A DNA stretch of 64,000 bases, taken from assembly GCF_020740795.1 (NCBI RefSeq), contig NC_067295.1:4960501-5024500 (forward strand). Reading direction: 5' to 3'. Position numbers and translations under genes: made by a program. Every line of letters starts with the position of its first letter. Within the stretch, counting starts at the first letter, position 1. The notes below the pieces were generated by a model. That model ran no database searches and was not told the DNA's origin. It worked only from the letters and a program-made list of their open reading frames with translations. This document shows, in pieces, positions 34,261 to 47,400 of this stretch. This stretch comes from Apus apus. Taxonomy: Eukaryota; Chordata; Aves; Apodiformes; Apodidae.

Positions 34261-37200
34261 GGGTTCCCTTGCCCAGCGCCAACACCTCGGTGTGGTTTTT
34301 AGCCTGTGGAAGTGGTTGTGTCTCATGCTGGCTGCCGATGCGACCAGCTTTCTGGAAGAATTGACCTCTCTGTCTATCAAATCATAACCGGCTTTAGGCA
34401 CCTCAGGCAGGTGCAGAAGCGCGGACTGGCGGGGTTGTTTTCAGCGTGCATGCTAAGAGCATTCGAAGTGGCAAAGGGAGCTTGGAGTTTGGCTTGGATA
34501 CCACCTTGGGATTTCAGTGACGCCTTTAGAGGTAAAAGATCACAGAAGTTCTTGAGAGATAGTTGTGTTCACTTCTGAGATTAACACTTGCATTTTCTGT
34601 AGGCTTTTTGGTTGTGTTTTGGGTTTTTTTAGCCAAGTGCTTTCACTCAGTTAATCAAGACACAGAACAAAGATGGCAGCATAAAAAAAAAATCATGAGA
34701 AGCGCATGTAAAGGTATTGTACGCAGCATTTTAGGTTTAGGCCCTATCTTACGTTGTTTTGTTAAAATGTTGAGAGAAGATATTAAGGAATTAAGTCCAG
34801 AAACCTTCGTTCTGTAATTTAAGAGGTAGTCACAAGATGGAGCCCTAACTCCGTCAAGTTCAGCTTGTTGAGCCCATCAGTTCCATGTTTAAGCTACGGG
34901 CGATGCTTGTGAATGGAAATGATGACTGGCACTTCATGCAGTTACTTTTTTCCCCTCGTTATGTCACGGTAGTTGATCAGACTTTGACTTCCTGGTTTGT
35001 AGCAACATTGACACACCAAAGTGTAAAGAAAGCACTAGTACCTCTCCTGCCCTCACAGCTATAGACTTTTCCAAATGTCAGGACATGCAGTGAGTGGTTC
35101 AATCCATGGTCCCTGCTGGGTCCTCAAGATTACATGGCTCTTCTGGAGCGTGTATGTGGTCTCTCTTGCCTGTTTCACCACTCTCACCTTGCTTGTGTTG
35201 GAATGTGCAATTTTTACATAACACCTTTCTTCCTGTTTGCAAGCTGACTGCTGCTTTTGCAATACTTGGTTAAACACTGTATCAAAATGTTGGATCCTTC
35301 TTTCCTCTCTTTGCATAGTCTGCTGTTTGCACTTTCCCTTACGTTACAGCAACTTTTGATTTATCTTCTCTTCCTTCCTTCCTTCCTGCTCTCCTGTTAC
35401 TTCCTCACTGCTACTCTTTCTCTTCCAGTCCTCTACTCAGCAATTTGAGGGTGAGTGGAACAGTGCAGAGATTTTGGCACTAGCAGCTGGAGCCTGTTAC
35501 TGTAAGTATTTCATGTGCAATACTCCTACTAATCAATGGGAAATTCTGGGAAAGAAATCTATCAGGAATGGCTTTTTATAACACAACTGTCAAACCAGCA
35601 ATGTCTCATGAATGGTACTGACTGCAAGTGATCTGAGAATAGTGGAGCTGACAGCACTGTTTCCTAAACTGAGTTCTGAAAGAGTGAGCAAGTTCTTGCA
35701 ATCTGTATGAAATGTTATCTAGTACCAATAGGGTGTGCATGAAATGACATGTTGAAAGGCCAGGGCCTCAGGTAGTCACGTCCTTTTGCATCTGTTACCT
35801 GGAACCTGCTGACACGTGCCCTTTCTTTCTCTGGAGATTGTAGTTTCTTCATACTACAGATCTTCCAGAAGCTTTTGCTGCAGTTCCAGCAAACATGGAA
35901 GTGTACAGTCATTCCTGTCAGGAACGACCTGTCCCTGTTCAAAAATGATTTCTGCAATTGAATTATTTTTGATGGGATTTTTCCTCAAAGACTTCTCCCA
36001 TGGATCGCAGAAGCAATCTTCAGTTGAGAATGCCTTATTTATACCAAATAAATAGTTATGCTATTAGCTTAAGTACAGACCAATCAAAGATCTATAACTA
36101 AATGAGAACATGTTGATTCCTCCATTCATTTTCTGAAAAAAAGTGCTATGCAGGCAAAAAATGGCATAGTGCTGAGTTTTCAGAAGTGCTGAGCACGCAG
36201 AACTCTGCTCAGCTGCTGTATAAACATGATTTGAAGGGCCTCTCAGCTTAAATAATGCCATGCTTTTTTAATTTCATACACAGCTTTAGTCTGCACCCAC
36301 GCTTGTGGGGATCTCGGCTGAAGTAGCACTGAGGCAAGAGGCAGGAGAGTCACTCAAGTCATTCACATCTTTGTAGCAGCGTGGAAAGTTTCAAGGGAGA
36401 GCATTCTGATTGTAATTACTTACACCTGAAATAATTCTGACTGAATAATTTTCTGGTTTAGTTCTCTATGAGTATGGGGAGATAATTATCTTCCCATGGT
36501 TAATAAAGATGAGGAACATTAATTAGTGAACGCATCCGGTACTTTGGTTATTAAAAACATTTATATGGATTGGTAGCACCTTAGTCTGGTGGTCCAGAAT
36601 CTGGTGCATATTTTTGTTTCTTGCTTGTTTGATGGTGTTTGCAGGAAAACCACTGTACAAAACCTATACCTCACTCTTCACCAGTTTCAATAATATTATT
36701 CCTGACTAATAAAGTACAAGAAGTGGGGGGAAAAACCTACTAATAAAATGAGAGGCACTAATACATGAAATTCTTATTTTTTAATGCAGTTTTAGAAAGT
36801 GAATTTGCATTCCAAAGGTGTATATTTCTGTGCTTTCCTGAATAGTTTAATGTTAGTTTCTACCATATTTATCTTTATTAGTGCATTCTAGAGCATAAAA
36901 TGCTACAGTGATTCTTAGTTCAGAAAAAACCCACACCTACTTTAGCTTATCTTCAATAACATTTCATAAAAATCCAAATGCATCAAAAAATCAGAAATAC
37001 TGAGTAGGGGAAATGTCCAAACTGATTGACTAGATGGCAGCAGAAATTAAATGCTGTGGAAAAGGTAACTCAGTGAAAAGAAATAGACCAGAATTGTCTT
37101 GGAGTCTCTGATCTGGCTTGGAATACGAAGTACAGCCTCCCACACAAGCACTATGTGACTGGAGAAATGGTCTGATCACCACTACCAGTAATTTATCTCA

Positions 37201-37400
37201 TTTGTATAGCTCACAATGAAATCTGCCTGAAGTTCACATTCTCAACAACCATCCTTAGCCGTTTTTAGAAAAAAAAACCCAAACAACCATAATCAGAATA
37301 AAGCCTTGATTAAGCCCATGAGCCGATCGCTTATTTTTCTATGCTTTGAGACGTTTGAAAGGTTAATTATTCATCTCGAAGTGGTTTAGAAGTTCTCCGA
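34261..37400. other. AT-rich middle of the EIF3B-SNX8 interval
   Basis: Intergenic. Contains a TTCC microsatellite at 35371-35387. No conserved coding segment or transposon recognised. Confidence 0.65.
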
Positions 37401-37599
37401 GCAATCCAGCCAACAGCAGGGACGGCTCATTGCCCGGGCGCTGGTCTGAGCCTCTGCGGGGAGGGGGTGGGATCCCGGCAGCCTTGAGCCCCAGAGCTTG
37501 GGGTGTGTGCTGAGGTTGTGTTGCCTCACCGGGAGCGTTAGGGTGAAGGGCTGTCGCAGGGGATGGCGTTTTGACACGACACATCCTCTGGCCTCGACC

Positions 37600-38420
37600 C
37601 GGCGGGTTCGGGGGTGCTGGTGTGTCGGTGGGACGCGGCTGAGGGTGCCGGTCACGGGGCTGCGTGGAGGTGGCACCGCCGGAGCCGGCCAGGGCCGCTC
37701 TGTGTCCGCGGGGCCGGGAGAGCCCGCCCAGAGATCCCCCCCGGAGCCGTCACCGCAAGCGAAGCCCCCGCTGCCCTTTGCCTGCGGGGCCGCCCCGCGC
37801 CCCGGCCCCGCGGGGGGCGGCCTCGCTCCGCCCGCGCCGGCGGGCGGGCTCTGCGGAGGAAGGGGAGGGCGGGCCCCGGGCCCCGGCCTCACATGACCGC
37901 GGCCGCGATGGACGGCGAGCCGCCCGCGGGCGCGGCGGGAGCCGGCACAGGTACGGGGCGCCGGGTGCCCGCGGGGCGGGAGCGGGGGCAGCGCCGCCCG
38001 CTCGGGGAGCTGCCCCTTCCCTGTCGGGGTGGCTGACAGGGCTCCTCGGCTGAGGGGGGCACCGCTCCCCCCGCCGCAACCTGCGGTAAAACCGCGCCGC
38101 CTTCGCTTTTTCCCCCCCTCCCGGAGGGTGCCGGCCCCGCCGCCAGGCCACGGCCGGGCCTCGGTGGTGCCCGGTCTGCGGCGGCCGGGAGTTCCCTTCC
38201 CCTCGCGGAGGTGGCATCTGCCCCTCGGTGCTAAGTGTGGGGAGCGCCGCGGGTCGGGGGGCCCGCCTGCCCCGGCTGGGGGGGCGGCCCCGGGGCGGCT
38301 CCGTGCCCGGCGGGGCGGCAGCGGCTCCGGGCCCGGGGAGCCCTCACGGCGGGGACCGGGCGGGAAGGTTTTGCTGCGGGAGCCGTGCGGCTGAGCGCGT
38401 CCGTGGGTGCTGAAACGGCT
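37600..38420. promoter_or_regulatory. CpG island at the SNX8 promoter
   Basis: Very GC- and CpG-rich block spanning SNX8 exon 1, with GC-box-like GGGCGGG motifs just upstream of the ATG. Edges by eye. Confidence 0.85.
37893..37950 (+). CDS. SNX8: SNX8 coding exon 1
   Basis: 19 codons plus one base, starting [13 protein letters not shown], inside the CpG island. Donor gtacgg. The human protein also begins MT with a second Met at codon 6. Confidence 0.85.
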
Positions 38421-41400
38421 TCGTTTCGTCTCCTCCGCCCCCTCCCGCTCCAAGGGACTCAGGGGCACCTTCAAGTTTTCGGGGGCGAGTTCTGAAGCGG
38501 GTCAGTGGGCACCGTCCCGGTCGGTCCCGGACAGAGGCCACGTCTCCTCTTCACTGACCCAGCGTTTAGGAAGAAGCAGCTCCGGCCGCTGAAGTTTGAA
38601 GAGCCTGCCCCTGGCTCTGGGATGGAGAAACTTGCAGCTCCAGCGCTGCCAGCACTTGTTGTGAAAGGAGCAATGGAGGGAGCTCCTGCGTGAGTTAGGA
38701 AACCGGCACGCCAGGCTCAGAGCGGCTAAACCCAGGGAAACTCTTAGAGGGCAAGAGGATAACACAGTTCTCTAAAGTTCTCTTAAAGTGGCTGGAGTTT
38801 CACACTGGCAATGACTGCTCTGTGCGTGGTGTGTTTGTTTGTTTTTCTCCTCGGTTTGGGAAGAAAAACTAGTAGGGGTTACAAGTGCCTAAACTTTATG
38901 CAGGGAAAAATGGTTTGGTTGGATTATATTCAGAATCCAGCCCGAGTGTGCTTTTGATAGGCCTGTGATGCTCCTGATGCAGATAATGCTTATAAATAAA
39001 TTATTTTGGCATATTTCTGTCCAGGACTGATGTAAGATATTGGGATATTGAACAGCAGCCTTTGTGGAAAAAAAATGTCCTACTGTACCAAAGAGAGAGC
39101 TTGTTCAGGTATGTCTGTTACAGATTTCCCATCTGCTTCAGGAGCCTTATAGAGATAAAACATTTCTTTTTGAGTATTCTCGACCTGATTAACCTCTGCA
39201 CTGGTGATGGTGCTTCTGTAACTGTCTGATCTACCCAGCCTTGTTTAGAAAAGTGGTCTTTCTTTAACAGAGCTTTTATTTTGAACGCTGGAAGAGGTAT
39301 TCAAATGGTATCTAATGGTCTTGGCAAAAGAAAATTAATGCTGTGAAAGCAGGAACACTTTGATTTCTAACGTTGTTATGCAGCTTCAGTGATCTTGGAA
39401 GTTACACACCAATATGTAACTTTTTTGGAGAGCAATGAATATTCTATGGGGATCTACATCTCCCAAGTAATAATGACAGGGCTGTTGATGCTCACCTATG
39501 GCAGTACGTTATTTTGCAGCATTAAATGTACTTTAACACAATAAAAAAAAAAGGAAAAGGGTAATGTCCAATACATTAAAGTATTGACTTTTTTTTTCCC
39601 CTTCTTGCTCCCACCTGAGGCTGTTTTGCAAGGACTGCGTGGAGCTAATCCAGGTGTGCTGGCTGGAGAGGGACTGAGGTGTATCCTTCTCTTCTACTAG
39701 TAAATTTTTAACTGTGTATGAGCCTGCAGGAGGGTTTGGTAGGGAGGCCTGTGCCAGTTGCAAACAGTAAAATTTGCACATAGTCACTCTGATTTCCCTC
39801 ACAGTCTTTATGTTTTAGTGGATTGATGCAGGTTGACAGAGAGAAAATATATCAGTTAAAGAGGTGGAGCTGGTACACAAGGAGGGGAGGTTTCATGATT
39901 GCTTTTCAACAGGATTGTGAATGAGCTTGTTCTAACTATAAAACATGAAAAGACCATTGGGAGACTGTAGCCATTTTTTAATGCCTAAATACTAAGATAA
40001 AGTTTTTTTCCAGTGTAAACAAGAGGGAGAGAAACATGCAAGGAAAAGGAGAAGCAAACCAAGAAGATAAACTATTCCAATGGTGTTTTCTTGACCTGCA
40101 TAAGGAGAGATGAGTGTAGAAACTTTGCAGTTCTATAGTTAAGCTAAAATGCCCTTGAAAAAGTTTATTGGAGGACAGTTGTATGTGTTACTACTTGTTG
40201 TATTTCATTTTGGGCTCTAAATTTTTACACTTTCATCCCCTTAGTTAGAGCTGTACGTGAAAAATGTTGGTTTAGCAACCTTCCATTGTGAGCTGGGAAG
40301 CTGCTCTAGAGAGGATTTTGTCTTTTTGTCTCCATAGTCTTTGGGAACATTCCTTGATGCCCCCTAATCCTGTTATTTCTTCAATGTGTGTAGCTCCATC
40401 TCACTTCATTGTGTTGGCTACAGTTTGGGACTAAGACCCTGTGCCTGACTTGTGAATGGAATGTATTCCTTATATTCCCAGACTTGGGAAATTGCTTAAT
40501 TAATTTCTTGATGATCTAACAGCGTAGTTAAAAGAACAGGTCACTAGGCTTAAAGTTAGTTCTTTGTTCTGTCACACAGATTTACTCTGCAACACTGGGA
40601 GGAGATAACTTGGTATTGGGCTTTCTTTCCTGCTGTAGGATGTGCTTGTGGTGTTTTGAGAAGCAGTGAGAGGCCTGCAGCTGCAGGGAATGCAGACAGG
40701 GTAGTGCTTTTGTGTTCTCATTTTAAAAAGCTTAGCTTCACCCAACTATTTTTGAGTTGTGTCATTGCTTTGCTTCATCCAGAAAAGCACCAAGTGCTGA
40801 ATAGCTACCTGAAACTTAATTGGGAAAAACCCCAACCAACCACCAGAAAAAAAACCCAAACCATAACTATCCCCAACACCTCAAAAACAAAGAAAACCAA
40901 AACAAACAAAAAAACCCCAAACTAAAACCAGACCAGCCAGCACAGAATGTGTATTTGACATCTGTACTGAGAAAGCTGGGTTGTTTGTTTTTAAGGAGTA
41001 AAACAAAATGTTAGAGCCTGTTTTCCAACATCTTACTATACGTGTTTTATTTTATCTTGTCTTATTTTGGCATTGGGTAGCTTGTATTTACAAGTCAATC
41101 ATTGGGAGGGAGAACAAAGGAGGATATCATGCCATCTCTTAATTAGAGGGAAGCTAAATATGATTACTTCTCTTGAACCCTGTAAGAAATGCAGACCTCT
41201 CTTCCACAATGCACCCGGGTCTGTGTATCAGTTAGCTTGTTTAGATGAAACAGCCAGATTCCTTTGCATTGCTCCTTTCTAAATAATAATTACGTGGTTT
41301 GAAATTCCTTTTAAAAAACCCCAAATAAGTTGCACACAGTTGTCTCAAAAACATGTAGACCCATAACAGGAAGAAAGGGGTTGGTTTTTTTTTGGCTTTT

Positions 41401-44400
41401 TTGTGGAACTTCTGTTTTTCTTTGCTTGTTTTTAGGGGATTTCAAGTTATGTAAGAATTTTTTTAAAAGGCAAGGAAGGGAATCTGTTTGGAGTTGTAGT
41501 TGAAATCTGCACCAGCTTTCCGAAAGGTTGGTGTGGACACTGAATTCTGGAATTACAGAGGAATGTGACACAATAAAGGGGGAAAGGCATTTTCATAATT
41601 CCTGAGGCTTTTCATGAGAAGACAGAAAGGAAAGGGAAATGCTGATGAATGACTTTTTCATTGCTACTTCAGTGTTCCTGCCCTGGAAGTTTGTAGTGGA
41701 GCCCTCATTTTTTCTAGGGAGAAATCTGAGGTATCTGTGTGTGAAAACAGTCAGTTCTCATACTCCCCTGTGTTTCCAGTGGGTTGGATCACCTCTGCTT
41801 TGCAAGGCTATGGCTTGTGATGGTGGAGAAGAAATCTTGGCTGCTTTTCCTAAAGGCTTTGCCTCTTTTCAGACTCCTTTTTCCTTCCAGAGAATTTGCT
41901 ACTGATATATGTAACAAGTAGTTCTGTGGCACCTTCTACTTAAGTGTGTCTAATAAATTTAGCTGATTAGCACTCTGGAGTAATAAAGAGTTGTTAGGAG
42001 CAGCTATTTGTGAGATGGAGATAAACTCTCCAAATTTGGTTAGCAGAACTTAAATAAGGGAGATCTATATTGTGATTTACTACCTACCCTTTCCAGCCCC
42101 TGCATTGCCCTTTTTTTCTATGTGCTCACATGTAAAACCTGTGTGCAGCTCATCACGTGCTTGAAATTCTGCTTTGGGTTTCATGAATGCATGATTTTAG
42201 AAAACTTGATTGAGGAATCTGGTAGCTCCAGGGAGGGCAGGTTGCTGTCTCATTGTGTAAATGGGAGTAATGAACATCAGATGCTAACTAACGCGTGAAA
42301 TAAGTGGTAGAAAATAGCTAAGCTTTCTGTTTCAGTTGCTCTCTGGGTAAGTTTCTCAACTCCTTTTGGTCCAAAGGCTACCTGGCTTGTTACAAAAAAA
42401 ATAAAAATTACGCAATGTTTTCCTATGTTGCTTTTTTTTTCCTTTACAACCAAATAAAAATCATGCTATGCTTTGAATGCTTCTTTAAACTTTTATTTTA
42501 TGTCATTTTCTTGTCTCTTTGCTTGCATATGTATGCATGTGTGTATTCTTTTTCACTTTTGTATCAAATTGTTTTCAGTTATACCAGGCCACTTCCTGGT
42601 GTGTTATTGACAACGGATTGAGAAACTCTGCTGCAGCAAAGGACTAGCTTGCACAAAAAAACCCTGATTTTATTTTGTCTGCTTCCCTGTGTTCCAGGGG
42701 ACCATTCCATACCATATTTCTGTAGTCAGTCACTGCTGTATTTGTATAAACCTTACTAGGTAATGATGTGCTGAAACCAAAGGGAATGTTTTCAAAATTA
42801 GCTGTTCTGGAGCAGGGGGTGCGTGATGGGAAGCGTTAAGTGTTTTTGTTACAATGCATGTAAATCCTTTTACTGGTTGAACGCAGGAGCTCATACCAAT
42901 GAGTTCCCACTATTATCCACCATTCCTGGCCGGGGCTCTTGAAGCTATTCCTGAATTGACTCTTTAGTAACTAGGATGAAAAATGGGCTGCAGAACAGCT
43001 TCAGTGTATATTGCTCTGCAGGGTTAGTGTTTGTGCCACGATAAGTGTTTTCTAAAACAGGTTAACAGCTGCTACAAAGTAATCTTCTTGTGTTCTCAGA
43101 CCAGTGTTTGAGGGTGTAAATTGAGCAGCTGTCTTGTTGATATGAAACACGCTGAGATTATTAATTAAACAGTAATTATTCAAACTTGCTTTTATGCTTG
43201 TCTTATTTGTATGATTTCGCACATTTAGAAAAGGTTGAGATCTAGAGAAGCTACCGAATATTTCAGGAAGAGCCAAGTGTGGGAACTGCTGATAAAGAGA
43301 AGGTATCTCCTGTAGGTGAATTCTATAAACCAAATTTAGCAAATAGCTTGATTAAAATTGCCAGTGTGTTAAAAATGAAAAGAGTGACAATACGGAGTTG
43401 TCCATGGAACACAGTCTTGTCTAGATCTCTCTCTCTGGGGCTTTGCTCTATAGTTGTCTTACAGAGTGAGGTGAGTTCAGATCACTGTAATGAATCTGAG
43501 TCCTTCTCACCATCAGTTTGAATGTTTATTCTGCAGGTTCCAGGACTATCAGATGAAATACTGGTTCATCTTAGGAATCTTTTCTCCTGATACCCATCTT
43601 GCCACTGGGAGTTTCAGTAGTTTACCAGACAGTGCTGAGCCCATTTAGGGAACAAATTGTGCCATGAGAGCTCTGCTTTGTCAGTTGGCCAGCAGGAAGA
43701 TGGAAAGCAGGGAGGGTGATTCAGTAGGCAGGAGGAGTGTTGTAGAGTGGCACTACTCTCGGGGAAATAGGTGTTGCATTTTGGCTGCCCCTCTTTGGGA
43801 GGCTAGCTTGCTGTGACTGCCTTTGAAATGTGAGCCCATGGCTTGGCACCACACAGGACTGTGGAATTCCGTGTAAGAGTGTGTGTGTGTGTGCATCGGA
43901 GGAATAACAACATCATCTGTGTCATGTTACATTTCACTCATGTGTCTTGAGCAATTAAAAGCAAAAATTATAAGGGTGTGCACCCAGAGATCCGCTGCTC
44001 TGGAAAGCAAGGCTGTCCTGTGCTTTCCATAGTTTTTTGTATGTATTTTTGACACTTATCTGTGATAGTGTGGTTTATTATACCTTGCTACCTGGTGAAA
44101 GGTGAGCTGGGCAAGGATTTTTCTACACTAGAATATCTTTTACCTTGCTATCTGTATTCTGAATTGTCTTTCCTCCTTTCCTTCTCACTTCAGCATCTAT
44201 CTGAAGAGTGTGTATATATAGCCATGTTATCACTTTATCCAGCAGTATCCCATGTCAACATTGAATTAGCTTGCATTATCTTATCACACATTTCTGGCAG
44301 GTAACAGGGACTTTTTAGAAGCTGCTACGTAGGTGCGGTAAGTAGGTGATACCTTGGTCTATTAAACCAGAGTTGTTAAGACTTGTTGCTCTGAGTCACA

Positions 44401-47400
44401 TTAGCAGGAATCTGAAGCCTGATGAGACACGTGGGATAAGGTCATTTGTCCTGGATTTGGTTTGGTTTCCTTAAGCTATTTTACAGAGCAGAGAATGAAG
44501 TGACTATGCTAAAGCTGTGTGTCTGAGGAATTGGAGATTACCTGGTTTTCCCATTTACCAGGGCCTTAAAGCACACGCAGGAACAGGTGGGAAATTCTTA
44601 TCAGGAACAGGTTAGGGCTTTCAGGTTAAGGGTGTGAGTTCTTATCTTCCCTGAGTTAATTTCTTATACTGTTATCAACTTTTTGAACCATGTATCAAAG
44701 CTTAAAAAAATGGTCTGTGCTTCCGTGGTGTTACTGTCTTTTTGTGTTCTCCCAATTTTAGATGTGTTGAAGTTTAAGAAGGGGTGCACAATGGCAAGGA
44801 AGGGATGATACCATGCACACTGCCTAGCTGTTCTAGGTCACTTTTTCATCAGTGGATTCAACTTGCTTTGTAAAAGAGCTTTCTTGTTGTTCTCCCCTTA
44901 AACAGCCATATGCAGAGAGAAAACAACCCATTCTTCCAGACTGCAGAACAGAACTTGGGGATGAATAGATTCCAGGATTTTATCTTATGTGTGAAGTGGG
45001 TAGGAAAAAAATAATAATAGCTTTAAAAAGCAATGTGAGCTTAGTTTACAGTCATGTGATATGTGTAGTTATGAAGTCAAGTCAGGATAATGGGCTGCAG
45101 TCAGTTATTCAATAAGACAGCACTCTGAAGTGTCATCTTTGCTCTTTATTTGGTACAGTTTGTCCTCCAGGGCCATCTTCTCAGTAACTATTTTTTTTCG
45201 TTTTTGCATTTGGCTGAGAATTGGTTAGAACCTCTCTGTGCATTGCTGTCCAGCTATGGTTAAATTCACAGTAAAAAGATGTTTGTTTTTTAGCTACAAG
45301 CAGTGGAATAGGTTTATTTGTAAGATTTTGCCAGAGCTTACTGTGATTGAGGAAGTGGTCAGGTTGGGAGCACTTATTAGGAACCTTTTCCCCCTGCTCT
45401 TGCTCTTAAGCATATTGGCATGGTAGGTTATTGTAATTCATGCCCACTCTAGTACACTGTCATAGAATTTAATAAAATTATGTCAAATGAAGTGTCTCCT
45501 TCCTTTGTAATGACATGTCAAATTAATGCATTACATTTCTGCAGCGCAGTAAAATGACACGTTTTCATTCCTTCCATGAGTTGTTCTAGGCAGGATCCAA
45601 AAGTGCTGAGCAAGGGTTTCTTTCATTTTGGCAGCTCCTGCTGTGGTGGGAGCTGGACAGACAGGAAATGCAGGCCTCTTCGCTGATTCACAGAACAAAT
45701 TTGGCCTGTGATTCTTCTTTTGCTGAGCAGAGATGTCTTTCTGACTGGGTTTAATGGGTGGTGCTCCTGGGTGTTGTGAAGAGGGAGGTACCAATGTCTT
45801 TCTTGAACGTGTGTGGAGCAGCATAGCCTCCTGGGGGAGTGGCTTGACTCTAGTTCAGGTTGTGTTGCACCACTGTGGGAGCGCTGGGCAAGGACACAAA
45901 ATATTTTAAGGCTACTTCTTTCACTTTATCTTATGAGGTCTGCTGGACTGTTTTTTCCCTTTTTGTCTTTTAGATTTGGCAAAGCCTCCAGTAAATGAAC
46001 CGAGGGAACCGGAACAGTTTCTAATGCAGGCGCCCCAGGGAAATCCACTGCTGCTTTCCCACACCCTACCAGAGCTATTGAGCAAGGATAGTGTGCAGGT
46101 GGAGCTTATACCTGAGAAGAAGGGCCTTTTTCTGAAACATGTGGAATACGAGGTTTCCAGCAAGGTAATGTGAGCAAGCATTGCTCTTGGTGAGAACGTC
46201 TGTGTGCTCACTGTTGGCCAAGGCTTGTCTAATTGGGAAGATACATTGAGTGATGCGGGTTTTGAATGGGCCAGTTGTGTGGGCTTACTTTAAATGTGGT
46301 AGCAGTGCCTTCTTAACCTGTGCTTCTGCAGTATGGAGCATCTTCTGACTGAGGTTTGATGGGTGGTCTGCTAGTTTACTTGCTTGAAACCTGAGCTTTC
46401 TACAAAACATGTATAACATTGGAAAGAATGTTTTCATAGTGGCTGGTGTAAGCAACTGAATATTTTAAACTGTGTCGAGCTAGTGAAGAAATTGTGTTGG
46501 CAGTGCTAAACTGAAATCCTTTCTAAACAGTAAAGGGAGGGCAAATCCTTCTTCAGAGTCTAGGCCACTTCCAGCTTATTTGCCCTAGTCCTGACCTGTA
46601 GGTTTGGCTCATGGTGTAAGAGAAGATTGAAGATTATATATGTTTTCCTATTTATAGAACGGCCAGTGACATAGCTCTGCAGTAGCTTCTGTGTGTATTT
46701 TTTCAAGAGGAAATCTGCCCTCTTGAAAGTAGACCATACAGAATTTCCTTCTCCCAAGCCACCAAAACAGACAGATTTGGGTGGCTTGTCTGTAGAGGGA
46801 CTTCAGGTATGTTAGGCTGATGTCCATAAGTTTGTGAAAGACTGTTCTGAGGGGAAAGGACAAACAGTGAATACTTCTCTGGGCTTTTTTAGGACTCGGT
46901 GTTTATTTTTGCCTGTGATTTCAGGGTACAGGACTCGTTTAGTCTGGTGGTCTCTCTACCCATTTGAACCCATTGCCAGCTCCTTTCCATTGCTGTCATC
47001 TCTCCTATGGTTAGAGCTGTAGAATGATACTTTCTCACAAAGAAGCATAGCTTGGCCTCGAGTTTCATCTAAGATCTGCAACACAAATCATGGTCAGATG
47101 TCAAAGCAGACAGAGGAAGGCCCTAGGGGCTGTGTCCACTGTGCTCTGGTTATATGCCTCTTTGATTTATTTTTGAAAACATTTGGTGCCACAATAAATG
47201 GTGGATGATGTGCACTGCAAGCACAGTGAGAATGGGTATGGTGCCTGGTACTCTGTCAGCTGCTCCAGTAGCTGAACCTGTAGTAACAGTGGGGGGAGAT
47301 TGTGGGGTTTATTTATGTATTATTTTTAAGGAATTTCCACCTCCTAAGTGTCTTGTTCTAGCTGCTACCTAACTCCTTTTGGAATGAAAAAATAGTTTCT

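Larger units (their letters stand above)
37951..45973. other. SNX8 intron 1
   Basis: 8.0 kb, the largest intron seen. It starts in the CpG island and then is AT-rich. It contains an A/C-rich tract (about 40826-40926) and a GT repeat (43879-43893). No coding segment recognised. Confidence 0.8.

Noticed and set aside
37386-38474. 362-codon minus-strand ORF across the SNX8 CpG island
   Set aside because: Overlaps SNX8 exon 1 in antisense; Pro/Arg/Gly-rich and explained by lack of stop codons in GC-rich DNA.
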